Shown in pieces: positions 1-7,617 of a DNA stretch of 27,908 nucleotides. The stretch is from RZZS01 sp964498755 (lineage in GTDB: Bacteria; Pseudomonadota; Alphaproteobacteria; Micavibrionales; Micavibrionaceae). Within the stretch, counting starts at the first letter, position 1. Each line of letters opens with the position of its first letter. Where the stretch lies: the NCBI GenBank assembly GCA_964498755.1, contig CAZCIB010000029.1:1-27908 (forward strand), in the 5' to 3' direction. The notes beneath the pieces were generated by a model. It worked only from the letters and a program-made list of their open reading frames with translations, did not search any database and was not told where the DNA came from. Made by a program: the position numbers and the translations under genes.

Positions 1-73
1 TCAGTGAATCATAAATCTCATCGCCTATCAGATATTTCTCACGCGATTACCCTGACTTATCCAAGCTGCGCGG

Positions 74-88
74 TTAACGAATATGTAA
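74..88 (+). promoter_or_regulatory. possible CtrA-like half-site pair upstream of the cNMP-EAL gene
   Basis: TTAA at 74-77, seven bases, then GTAA at 85-88 matches the alphaproteobacterial CtrA consensus TTAA-N7-TTAA at 7 of 8 bases. It lies about 65 bp upstream of the start at 152, where a regulator could act. A single near-match in AT-rich intergenic DNA can arise by chance. The rest of 1-151 shows no gene and no convincing sigma-70 promoter. Confidence 0.22.
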
Positions 89-151
89 TGATTTCCGTTT
101 AAGAATTGTGTGTAAAAGGCAAGAAGCCGCAATCCTCACCAGCGTACACTT

Positions 152-1393
152 ATGACCCAGTTCGACCATCACGACAAAACAACCTTCAAGGCAGGCGACC
201 TTCTTATTAAGCAAGGCGAAGAAGGAGACTGCGCCTATATCATTGAAGAAGGCAGCGTTGAAATTTACATTGAGCAAAAAGACGGCAGCTTGCATAAAGT
301 TGGCTCAAGGGGACCAGGATCGATTGTTGGCGAAATGGCGATCGTGGATAATGGCCCGCGCGTGGCAACAGTCAGCGCCATTGAAGACTGCCGCGTCATT
401 AAAATAAGCCGGGATGATTTCTCGAGGAAACTCACAACGTCAGATCCCGTCCTGCAAATGATCATGCAGGTCATACTGACGCGTTACCGCGACATGCTTG
501 CGCGCACATCCATCATGAAAGAAGACAAAACGCCTTTCCCGAAGAAATCCGAGCAAACTTTTTCTCTGGAAGGCGACACGATTACGACCCTGAAAATCAC
601 GAACGATTTTCAGGAAGCTCTGGAAAACAAGGGCCTTTCGCTTCACTACCAGCCGATTATTAATCTGGCGAACGGCTCGCTAGCCGGGTTTGAAGCCCTG
701 ATGCGCTGGGAGCATCCGGAGCGCGGCTTTATCTCGCCGGCCATATTCATCCCGATCATCGAGGATTCCGGCTTGATACTCGAAGCCAGCGCATGGGCGC
801 TTGATGAAGCCTGCCGCGCGCTAAAACGCATAGAAAGCCGGACGGGATACAATAACGCGCTTTATATGAGCGTGAACTTCTCGGCGACGGACTTTGCCGC
901 AGAAAATTTTGTCGACAGCGTCTATAACACCTTGAGCGCGACAGACGTTCAGGCGCAAAATCTGTGTCTGGAAATTACCGAACGCATTCTGATGGGCCAG
1001 CCGGATAATGCGCGCGAAACGCTTGAAATGTGCAGCAGGGCCGGTATGCGCATCTCTATTGATGATTTCGGGACAGGGTACTCGTCTCTAAGTTACCTGC
1101 ATTACTTCCCGATCCAGACATTAAAGATCGACCGCAGCTTTATCATTGAAATGATGCACAAAGAGCAAAGTCTTGCGCTTGTGCGCTCAATCATCAGCCT
1201 CGGGAAAAGCCTGAACATGAAGGTCATTGCGGAAGGCGTTGAAAACAGGGAAGAGGCCGTTGTCCTGAAAGAAATGGGATGCGACGCAGCGCAAGGCTAT
1301 TACTTTGCCAGGCCGCAATCCGAGGTGGATATGATCCGCGCAATCCAGTCCGGGACTTTTGACAGCGGCGAAATGTTTGCACCGGCTCCATAA
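152..1393 (+). CDS. cyclic-nucleotide-binding / EAL domain c-di-GMP phosphodiesterase
   Basis: This 413-residue cytosolic protein has no signal peptide or membrane segment. Residues about 10-110 form a cNMP-binding (CAP/PKA-type) beta-roll. It includes the phosphate-binding cassette GEMAIVDNGPRVATV, whose Glu and Arg are the ligand contacts in this family, so cAMP or cGMP binding is likely. Residues about 160-400 form an EAL domain with all the usual catalytic elements visible: EALMRW (Glu181), SVNFS, LEITE, DDFGTGYS, KIDRSF, EGVE and QGYYFARP. It should therefore hydrolyse c-di-GMP to pGpG. No GGDEF domain is present. The inferred role is a converter in which cyclic nucleotide sets phosphodiesterase activity. 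The CHASE2 adenylate cyclase at 4831-7080 is the obvious local source of that nucleotide. The ATG at 152 has no strong Shine-Dalgarno, so the exact start is slightly uncertain. The next gene begins about 210 bp downstream with its own promoter-like sequence. Confidence 0.93.
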   Translation: MTQFDHHDKTTFKAGDLLIKQGEEGDCAYIIEEGSVEIYIEQKDGSLHKVGSRGPGSIVGEMAIVDNGPRVATVSAIEDCRVIKISRDDFSRKLTTSDPVLQMIMQVILTRYRDMLARTSIMKEDKTPFPKKSEQTFSLEGDTITTLKITNDFQEALENKGLSLHYQPIINLANGSLAGFEALMRWEHPERGFISPAIFIPIIEDSGLILEASAWALDEACRALKRIESRTGYNNALYMSVNFSATDFAAENFVDSVYNTLSATDVQAQNLCLEITERILMGQPDNARETLEMCSRAGMRISIDDFGTGYSSLSYLHYFPIQTLKIDRSFIIEMMHKEQSLALVRSIISLGKSLNMKVIAEGVENREEAVVLKEMGCDAAQGYYFARPQSEVDMIRAIQSGTFDSGEMFAPAP

Positions 1394-1552
1394 CTCCCCC
1401 TACCACACTGAATTACCTTTATTTTTGCGCATTCAGGCCTTTTTACCGCATTTTTCTAAAATGCTATGTAAAAATTACTTTTTATTAATCTATCCCCTTT
1501 TACACTGAGGATGTGTATGGGGCGGACTTTCTAAATTTTTACCCATAACCTG

Positions 1553-1581
1553 TTGAAAAATAGAAATTTAGCGACTTTAAA
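1553..1581 (+). promoter_or_regulatory. sigma-70-like promoter of the FecR/FG-GAP gene
   Basis: TTGAAA (1553-1558) and TTTAAA (1576-1581) are separated by exactly 17 bp. They lie in an AT-rich intergenic stretch (1394-1605) just upstream of the start at 1606. The -35 element is good and the -10 element is mediocre. A purine-rich Shine-Dalgarno (AGGGGAAG) precedes the ATG. Confidence 0.4.
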
Positions 1582-1605
1582 GAAGACGACTCAGGGGAAG
1601 AGAAA

Positions 1606-4600
1606 ATGGCACAGGCAATCACGGGCGCAGATACAACGCAAACGGCTGCAAACACAACCAATCAAACGCTGACTGTGCATAACGGACAAGTCAATGTCCC
1701 CGACGGCAGCTTTATTTCCAATGCGGAGCTGGTGCGTGACGGTTATGACCTCGTTCTTGAAACGCCTGAAGGCGCGCTCGTCATCGAGAACTATTTCTTA
1801 ATGGAGCCTACCCCGAATATAGTCTCGCCAGACGGCCTGACCCTCTCGCCGCAACTTGTAAATTCTTTTGTTCAAAGTACGCCGGAATACGCGCAGATGG
1901 GTACATTAAGCGACGTCAGTCCGGTCGGCTCCGTTCAGGAAGTCTCCGGCGAAGCGACAGTCACGCGCGCCGACGGCACAATCGAGCCTGTAACGATCGG
2001 CACGCCGATCTTCCAGGGGGACGTTGTCGAAACGGACGCGGAAGGCGCCGTCAACATCGTCTTTATCGACGAGACAAGTTTTGCGGTTTCGGATAACGCG
2101 CGTCTGGCCATTGATGAATATGTCTTTGATCCGGTCACGGAAAGCGGCGAATCGAATTTCTCGGTTCTTCGCGGCGTCTTTGTTTTTACCAGCGGCCTGA
2201 TCGGACGGGACGATCCGGACGATGTCGAGATCGAAACGCCCGTCGGCTCAATCGGCATTCGCGGCACGACGATTGCGGGCGATGTCGATGCAGGAGAAAT
2301 CACGGTTATTGAAGGCGCGATTGTCCTGCGCGCGCACAACGGCGCGGAAATGACCCTTGCCGAACAATTTGAAACGGCCAAATTCGATATGACGACCGGA
2401 GAAATCGTCTCCATGGGCAAGCTCAGCGCGAATGATGTCGGCGCGAAATTCAGCGCAATCGGCAAAGTCGCCCCGGTCTTTGTGAATTCTCTTGGCGAAG
2501 ACGCGACGGTTAATGAAACAACTCAAGGCGAAGAAGCTCAGGAAGCTTCGGAAGAAGCGCCGGTCGAAGAAGGCGCAGGAAACGAGGATGCGGCTACTGA
2601 AGACGCGCCCGCGGAAGAAAGCGTCGGAGAGGAAGCCGCTTCAGAAGAAGCCGCAGCGGCGGAAGACGGCGCGACGGATGCGTCTGAAAGCGCGGACGCC
2701 ACGCAAACAACGACGACAATGGAACAATCAAGCGCAGGCGACGATTCTCTGGCTATCAGAACGAGTTCAACAGAGACGCCATCAACCGGTCCGGCGCAAA
2801 CAAACGCTTCATCAGACAACGCGGACAGCTTCAGCGCGGACACAACCAGCGCAAGCGACAATACTGCTAACAACACAACAAGCCCCTTCACGACGAGTGA
2901 CGGTACGTCAACCTCCGAAAACCAGCAACAACCGCCCAATACGCTGGATGGATCAGGAGGCGGCAATGATGCTGCGGCCGGCTCAACCGGGCGCGGCGGC
3001 ATTGATCTGGAAGACGCAACGCAAGTACGCGTCAAACAGGTAAATACGAACAACTTTAACGCAGAAGGCATTGCCGTGTCCGCGCTTGGAGACGTCGATA
3101 ACGACGGCGGGCTGGACTTTGGCTTCCTGGGCAAAGGTCCGGACAATATCTTCGTGATTGACGACGACGGGGCCAGTTCCCAGCTCGGCCCGAACGCGGC
3201 CGGCGGCGATTTTGATATGGCTGCGCTCGGCGACGTGGACGGCGACGGAAAGGATGACTTTATCGTCGGCTTGTCCAGAGGCGAGGCGATTGTCAACGGA
3301 ACGGCGACAGATAGCGGACAGGTTTATTTCAGCAGCGGCGACGGCATAATCGTGGAGCTGGAAGACATTGGCGGCGGGGACATGACTTCGGAAGACGGTT
3401 TTGGTTACAGCGTCGCCGGCGTTGGCGATCTTAATCAGGACGGCTACGCCGATATGGTCTTTTCCGCGCCTTCCGGCGCAGGCGGCGCAGGGGCGGTTTA
3501 CCTTCTCTACGGCGAAGACGGGCTTTTCGCAAATAACATCGACATGAGCAATGTAGATGTCGCCCTCACTGGCCCTGGCGGAAATAACAGCCTGTTCGGC
3601 CAGAGCGTTACGGGAGCCGGGGACATGAATGGCGATGGCTTTGACGAAGTCGTCGTCGGCGCGCCCGGCGAAAATAAAGTTTACGTCTATGGCGGCGGCG
3701 ATCTCTCGAACACGGTTATGACCGTAACGGGACCCGGTACGGGCGACCAAAACGGCTTCGGGCACGAGGTCATTGGCGGCTTCGACGCGAACGCCGACGG
3801 CAAGGGCGATTTTGTGATCGCTTCCGACTATGGGGCCTATGTCGTTTATGGCGGAACCGGCAATCTGGACGTAAGCGCTCTGAATGGCGCAAATGGCTTT
3901 AAGATCTTCAGCGGCGCAGGCGAGATCGTCAGCGGCGGACTGGCCGGGGATTACAACGGCGACGGCCACAACGACCTGGCGATTGTCACAAGCCGTTACG
4001 ATGGCTCTCAGCATATCAATGATATTTTCGTCCTGTTTAGCGATCCCGCGCTTGGCCCGAACAGCGGCGGGGCCTTCGATATTGACTCGATCATGGGCCA
4101 CCCCGCGCGTGGCGACTGGCTGACATGGGACGGTGCGCACAGAGGTGAAAGCATTGAAGTTTCCAGCGCAGGCGACCTGAATGGCAATGGCTTTGATGAC
4201 CTGATCATCGGCTCCGGCGAAGCGGGCGACGTTTACGTGGTCCACGGCCGTCCAAGCGGGGATAAACAACTCATTGCGACGGCTGATGATCAAAGCCTCG
4301 TTGGCGGCAAGCTCTCCAATACGCTGCACGACAACAGCTTCGGCGGCCTGAGCATGCGTGCAGGCGCAGGCAACGATACCCTTGTCGTTGGCGACGCTTA
4401 TGTCGACGGCGCGGGGCTCGAACACAGGGTGTTGGACGGCGGAGCTGGAACGAACGACACGCTCAAAATTGTCGGCAACGCCGCATCGGACGTCAACTTC
4501 AGCAAGGTAAACGAACTCAGGGGCATAGAACGCATAGACATAGCCAACGGCGAAGCGGATTCCCTTACCCTTACCACGGAGAATATCTTCGATATGGCTG

Positions 4601-4827
4601 GCGATCTCTATTACGATCTGAATGGATCCTTTGGAGAAGCGTATGTTCTGAAAATCGAAACGGACGCGACAGGCGACAACATAAGGATCGAAAACCTCGG
4701 CACGGAATGGGTTTCCCAGGACGTCTCCGCAATCGACGAAGCAGGCTATATCGGCTACGCGCATACGTCCGAAAATCATGTTCTGCTTATTGACGCAAAC
4801 GCGGATAACGTGCAGACGATCGTGTAG
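1606..4827 (+). CDS. FecR-domain, FG-GAP beta-propeller protein, probable type I secretion substrate
   Basis: This 1073-residue protein has no Sec signal peptide. The N-terminal ~105 residues are a small beta-rich region like the leaders of large type I adhesins. Residues ~107-225 are a FecR domain (from GSVQEVSGEA to GSIGIRGTTIAG). Residues ~305-470 are a low-complexity linker, first Glu/Ala-rich and then Ser/Thr/Asn-rich. Residues ~485-880 hold seven FG-GAP/integrin-alpha-like units, each with a calcium-loop core such as GDVDGDGKDD, GDLNQDGYAD, GDMNGDGFDE or GDLNGNGFDD. Seven units would close one beta-propeller. The C-terminal ~190 residues have RTX-like turns (GAGNDTLVV, LDGGAGTNDTL), as in type I secretion signals. 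The convergent minus-strand exporter operon is the obvious secretion route. FecR here is probably a structural module rather than an anti-sigma regulator, as no sigma or TonB gene is near. Its stop lies 3 bp from the stop of the convergent cyclase gene. Ligand unknown. Confidence 0.88.
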   Translation: MAQAITGADTTQTAANTTNQTLTVHNGQVNVPDGSFISNAELVRDGYDLVLETPEGALVIENYFLMEPTPNIVSPDGLTLSPQLVNSFVQSTPEYAQMGTLSDVSPVGSVQEVSGEATVTRADGTIEPVTIGTPIFQGDVVETDAEGAVNIVFIDETSFAVSDNARLAIDEYVFDPVTESGESNFSVLRGVFVFTSGLIGRDDPDDVEIETPVGSIGIRGTTIAGDVDAGEITVIEGAIVLRAHNGAEMTLAEQFETAKFDMTTGEIVSMGKLSANDVGAKFSAIGKVAPVFVNSLGEDATVNETTQGEEAQEASEEAPVEEGAGNEDAATEDAPAEESVGEEAASEEAAAAEDGATDASESADATQTTTTMEQSSAGDDSLAIRTSSTETPSTGPAQTNASSDNADSFSADTTSASDNTANNTTSPFTTSDGTSTSENQQQPPNTLDGSGGGNDAAAGSTGRGGIDLEDATQVRVKQVNTNNFNAEGIAVSALGDVDNDGGLDFGFLGKGPDNIFVIDDDGASSQLGPNAAGGDFDMAALGDVDGDGKDDFIVGLSRGEAIVNGTATDSGQVYFSSGDGIIVELEDIGGGDMTSEDGFGYSVAGVGDLNQDGYADMVFSAPSGAGGAGAVYLLYGEDGLFANNIDMSNVDVALTGPGGNNSLFGQSVTGAGDMNGDGFDEVVVGAPGENKVYVYGGGDLSNTVMTVTGPGTGDQNGFGHEVIGGFDANADGKGDFVIASDYGAYVVYGGTGNLDVSALNGANGFKIFSGAGEIVSGGLAGDYNGDGHNDLAIVTSRYDGSQHINDIFVLFSDPALGPNSGGAFDIDSIMGHPARGDWLTWDGAHRGESIEVSSAGDLNGNGFDDLIIGSGEAGDVYVVHGRPSGDKQLIATADDQSLVGGKLSNTLHDNSFGGLSMRAGAGNDTLVVGDAYVDGAGLEHRVLDGGAGTNDTLKIVGNAASDVNFSKVNELRGIERIDIANGEADSLTLTTENIFDMAGDLYYDLNGSFGEAYVLKIETDATGDNIRIENLGTEWVSQDVSAIDEAGYIGYAHTSENHVLLIDANADNVQTIV

Positions 4828-4830
4828 CCT

Positions 4831-7080
4831 TTACTTGCTCGTGGCGACGTAAACGCCGTCCCAGTCCGGGCCCGGCAGGTTTTTGATCATCTCCGTAATG
4901 CGCGCGCGGTAAACGTCATAAAGCATATGATATTCCGGCGGACACAAATCCCGGCAACTTTCCGCCCTGCCCCAGGCCTGATCAAAGTTCTGCGCCCTGT
5001 AGTCGTCAATCATCTGATCGTGCAAAATTTTCCAGTTCGTGAATAAATCCGTTTCCGCAAACGCCTCATCCCCAACCAGCGTAAACACGCGCACCGGTTT
5101 CATTTTGCCCTTAACCTGAACCAGGTCGACTTCCAGAAATGCGAAATCTCCGGCGTCGCGCATGGTTTTCTCGCCCAGAAGATTCGTCAGGCCATAATTC
5201 TTCGTCTGCCCCTCAAGACGAGAGGCGAGATTCACAGTATCGCCGAGCGCGGAATAGGCGAAACGCTGTTTCGAGCCCATATTGCCGACGGAGGCCATGC
5301 CGGTGTTCACGCCGACCCCGGCCTGCAGGACGATCGGCTTTTCGTCTTTTTCCGCAGCCCTGTCCGCCAGCATGTCGTTGATCGGTTTTAATGCCTCGTT
5401 CATGCCGAGAATCGTCCGGCAAGCCAGGGCGGGGTGATTATCCACGTCCAGCGGCGCATTCCAGAACGCCATCATGGCGTCGCCCATATATTTATCGATC
5501 GTGCCGCGATTTTGCATCACAAGATCCGACATCGGCGTCAGGAAATCATTCATCAGCTGAATAAGCTCTTCCGGGCTCAAACCTTCGGAAAGAGACGTAA
5601 AGCTGCGGATATCCGTGAACATAACCGTCAGCTCCCGTGTTTCGCCTCCGAGCTTGAGCTTGTCGGGGTCTTTTGTCAGCTCCTTCATAAAGTCCGGCGA
5701 GATATAAAGGCCGAAGGCCTGACGCACCTGCCTGCGCTCCGCTTCCGTGCGCACATAAGTCAGAAGCGCCGACGTCGCGTAAAGCACGGCAAGACTGATT
5801 CCCGGATAAACAGGATCAATCAGGATTAAATGCTCCGAAAAGCCGTACCATGAGATACTGGCGATCGCGAATATCACGCCCAGCGTAAACACGGAAAGAA
5901 AAAGCGCCCCGACAAACGGCGCCAGAGAAATAATCGTGAACCCCGCAATGGCGATGACGAGCAGCTCCATCCCGGCGATGAACCAGGGGCGCAATAAAAA
6001 CTGTCCGGTCATGATCTGCTCGGCGACGTTCATATGCACTTCCACGCCGGGAATAAAAAGATCAATCGGCGTGGAGCGGATATCGCGCAGCCCCTCGGCG
6101 CTCGTGCCGATAAAGACAATCCGGCCGCTGATGTCGTCTGGATCGGCCTCGCCGTCAAGGACTTTCCATGCCGGGATATAGGTCTCGGGACGCGCTTCGC
6201 TGAAATACACATGAAGCCGTCCGTCGACATCGAGCGGCACATTGAAATTGCCGACCTTCATGCTGTAAGGCGGGTGAAACGCGCCGCCCTCTTCCGCAGG
6301 GACTTCCCTAATTCTGACGAGCGAGCGGGCATGGTGCGCGACTCGCACGGCCTCCACGGCTAGCGCGGGGTAAATGCCTTTCGTTTGCCTGTCGTCTCCG
6401 ACATATCGAAACAGAAGCGGGACAAGCCGGATCAGGCCGTCAATATCGGGACTGACGGCGAAACTCCCGTTTCCGGCGGCCGCCTGCGAAACCACGGGAA
6501 TGTTTGTCGTGACCGCGCGCATCGGGTAAAGCGTATCTGAAATGGACTTGGCATCGCCCTTAAAGCCGATGGGCTGGGCGATTCGGGGTTTGTTGAACTG
6601 CTCGAGCGCATGATCGGCGCGGGTGAATCCAGTCACGACGTTACCCGCCTCGCGTATCGCTTCGGCCAGAACCTCGTCGTTATCGGGCAAGCCTTCAAAA
6701 GCCGCTTTCAGCCGCTGTCTGTCCTGTTCGTTCTGTATATTTTTCAGGTAGTTATCCGGCGATGTTCTGTCCGGCTCCGCAAAGACGATATCAAAGACGA
6801 TTGCGCGCGCCCCCAAAGTATGCAGCCGCTCAACCATCTCCGCCATCACATTGCGCGGCCAGGCCCACTGGCCGACTTTTTGCAGCGACTCCTCGTTGAT
6901 ATCGACCATAGCCACAAGATCGGTAGTCTCGCGCGGCTTGATGCGGTTGTAATGGTCGAAGGCGAGATAGCGCAGCGAGCGCGTCCAGTCGAAATCATAG
7001 CCCCGCACCGCCAGAAGGCCGACCAGCATAATCAGCATAAGAACAAAATGGAGCCAGCGGCTGGTGAGGAATCTGGACAT
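4831..7080 (-). CDS. CHASE2-domain membrane adenylate cyclase (class III)
   Basis: This 749-residue protein has one N-terminal membrane segment (about 8-25), an extracytoplasmic CHASE2 sensor (about 30-345), a cluster of three hydrophobic segments (about 355-435) and a class III cyclase domain (about 470-660). Metal-binding Asp residues are visible in VMFTDIRSF and in KYMGDAMMAFWN. The Lys of TIDKYMGD and the Asp of ALGDTVNLASR are the pair that selects adenine in class III enzymes, and the Asn/Arg of NLASRLE are the transition-state residues. It should therefore make cAMP rather than cGMP. A helical C-terminal tail of about 70 residues follows. The gene is the last in the minus-strand secretion block. 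Its ATG lies 9 nt after the stop of the HigA-like gene and lacks a Shine-Dalgarno, so translation is probably coupled. A diverged duplicate of its first 51 bp lies at 7477-7527. CHASE2 cyclases near FecR proteins recur in bacterial genomes; the ligand is unknown. Confidence 0.93.
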   Translation of the reverse strand: MSRFLTSRWLHFVLMLIMLVGLLAVRGYDFDWTRSLRYLAFDHYNRIKPRETTDLVAMVDINEESLQKVGQWAWPRNVMAEMVERLHTLGARAIVFDIVFAEPDRTSPDNYLKNIQNEQDRQRLKAAFEGLPDNDEVLAEAIREAGNVVTGFTRADHALEQFNKPRIAQPIGFKGDAKSISDTLYPMRAVTTNIPVVSQAAAGNGSFAVSPDIDGLIRLVPLLFRYVGDDRQTKGIYPALAVEAVRVAHHARSLVRIREVPAEEGGAFHPPYSMKVGNFNVPLDVDGRLHVYFSEARPETYIPAWKVLDGEADPDDISGRIVFIGTSAEGLRDIRSTPIDLFIPGVEVHMNVAEQIMTGQFLLRPWFIAGMELLVIAIAGFTIISLAPFVGALFLSVFTLGVIFAIASISWYGFSEHLILIDPVYPGISLAVLYATSALLTYVRTEAERRQVRQAFGLYISPDFMKELTKDPDKLKLGGETRELTVMFTDIRSFTSLSEGLSPEELIQLMNDFLTPMSDLVMQNRGTIDKYMGDAMMAFWNAPLDVDNHPALACRTILGMNEALKPINDMLADRAAEKDEKPIVLQAGVGVNTGMASVGNMGSKQRFAYSALGDTVNLASRLEGQTKNYGLTNLLGEKTMRDAGDFAFLEVDLVQVKGKMKPVRVFTLVGDEAFAETDLFTNWKILHDQMIDDYRAQNFDQAWGRAESCRDLCPPEYHMLYDVYRARITEMIKNLPGPDWDGVYVATSK

Positions 7081-7089
7081 TCAACAGAG

Positions 7090-7419
7090 CTAAGATGGGA
7101 AAGATTCACCGGGTTTAAACGCCGTTTTCATCTCTTCTTGTGTCATTCTTCGCCCATTTGCTTTAAAAAAATCATAATTTGCCTGTAATTTTTTTAAAGT
7201 AGCAGCGCGCTTAAAAACTCTGCCGAGCTTATTAATATCATCATCAGTAAAATCAGCTTCGCCGCCAATCAGCTGATCAAGACGATCCCGGTCCAAACCG
7301 CTGCGCGCCGATAAAACTTTTGCGTCTATTTTCCGGTTGCGCATATATGCCCGCTCAAGAATACCTCCCGGATGCGGCGGCTCTTTATGTGAGAGATCCA
7401 CGTTAGCATTCTCTGTCAT
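7090..7419 (-). CDS. higA: HigA-family (XRE-like) antitoxin, no HigB partner beside it
   Basis: This 109-residue protein carries two HigA hallmarks: PPHPGGILE at residues ~14-22 and LQANYDFF near residue 80. A helix-turn-helix region lies between them (residues ~35-70). HigA antitoxins bind HigB RNase toxins and repress their own promoter. Here no HigB-sized reading frame lies on either side, so this is an orphan antitoxin or a captured regulator. A good Shine-Dalgarno (AAGGAAGGG) precedes the ATG. A likely promoter with an overlapping palindrome lies at 7447-7478. The gene sits between hlyD and the cyclase, and is flanked by the true and the vestigial copy of the cyclase start, which suggests it was inserted there. 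It could regulate cyclase expression through read-through and coupling; that is inference. Confidence 0.8.
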   Translation of the reverse strand: MTENANVDLSHKEPPHPGGILERAYMRNRKIDAKVLSARSGLDRDRLDQLIGGEADFTDDDINKLGRVFKRAATLKKLQANYDFFKANGRRMTQEEMKTAFKPGESFPS

Positions 7420-7446
7420 GGCAGTACCCTTCCTTGCTAATAGGAA

Positions 7447-7478
7447 GTAACGATATCACTACGACAAAACCCGATCAA
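7447..7478 (-). promoter_or_regulatory. promoter and palindromic operator of the HigA-like gene
   Basis: Read on the minus strand, TTGATC (7473-7478) and TATCGT (7450-7455) are 17 bp apart. The -10 lies inside an inverted repeat at 7447-7462, GTAnnGATATCnnTAC, a typical size and position for XRE/HigA autorepression. It lies about 30 bp upstream of the ATG at 7419. Confidence 0.45.
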
Positions 7479-7527
7479 TCAGCATTAAGCGCGCATGGAA
7501 GGCGAGGCTGGTGAGGAATCTGGACAT
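7477..7527 (-). pseudogene. vestigial duplicate of the cyclase gene start
   Basis: The minus strand from 7527 begins with 22 bp identical to the first 22 bp of the cyclase gene (7059-7080). Similarity continues over 51 bp at the same spacing, with 38 of 51 positions matching. The peptide would begin MSRFLTS, keep H and LMLI at the same positions as the real protein, then stop after about 22 codons. An AGGA lies just upstream of this copy, whereas the functional start at 7080 has none. It is best read as the old 5' end, stranded when the HigA-like cassette arrived, or as a remnant of a paralogue. Confidence 0.6.
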
Positions 7528-7549
7528 GATCCTACCATCATAAAATTTT

Positions 7550-7578
7550 CTTCCTCCTTGCAAAGGGGGGAGATTAAG
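7550..7578. repeat. decayed copy of the G/C-run palindromic repeat also found in ligA
   Basis: CTTCCTCC, a short TTGCAAA centre, then GGGGGGAGATTA resembles the core of the repeat at 23752-23818 with about four C removed. It lies in the gap between the vestigial cyclase start and the end of hlyD. Only a partial match, so tentative. Confidence 0.35.
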
Positions 7579-7617
7579 AAAGACAGTTTTGACCGGGAAT
7601 ATAATTTCTTTGACTAT

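Noticed and set aside
1924..2280. FecR-type iron-dicitrate anti-sigma regulator
   Set aside because: No membrane helix, sigma factor or TonB receptor is present, and the domain sits inside a likely exported repeat protein.
2492..3043. Lys/Arg/Gln-rich open frame on the plus strand
   Set aside because: It is the shifted frame of the Glu/Ala/Ser/Thr linker of the FecR protein and its composition is an artefact of that linker.
2983..4779. Long open frame of 598 codons on the minus strand inside the FecR/FG-GAP gene
   Set aside because: It is antisense to a protein with clear repeats, has no recognisable domain, and arises from the biased GC-rich codons of the calcium-loop repeats.
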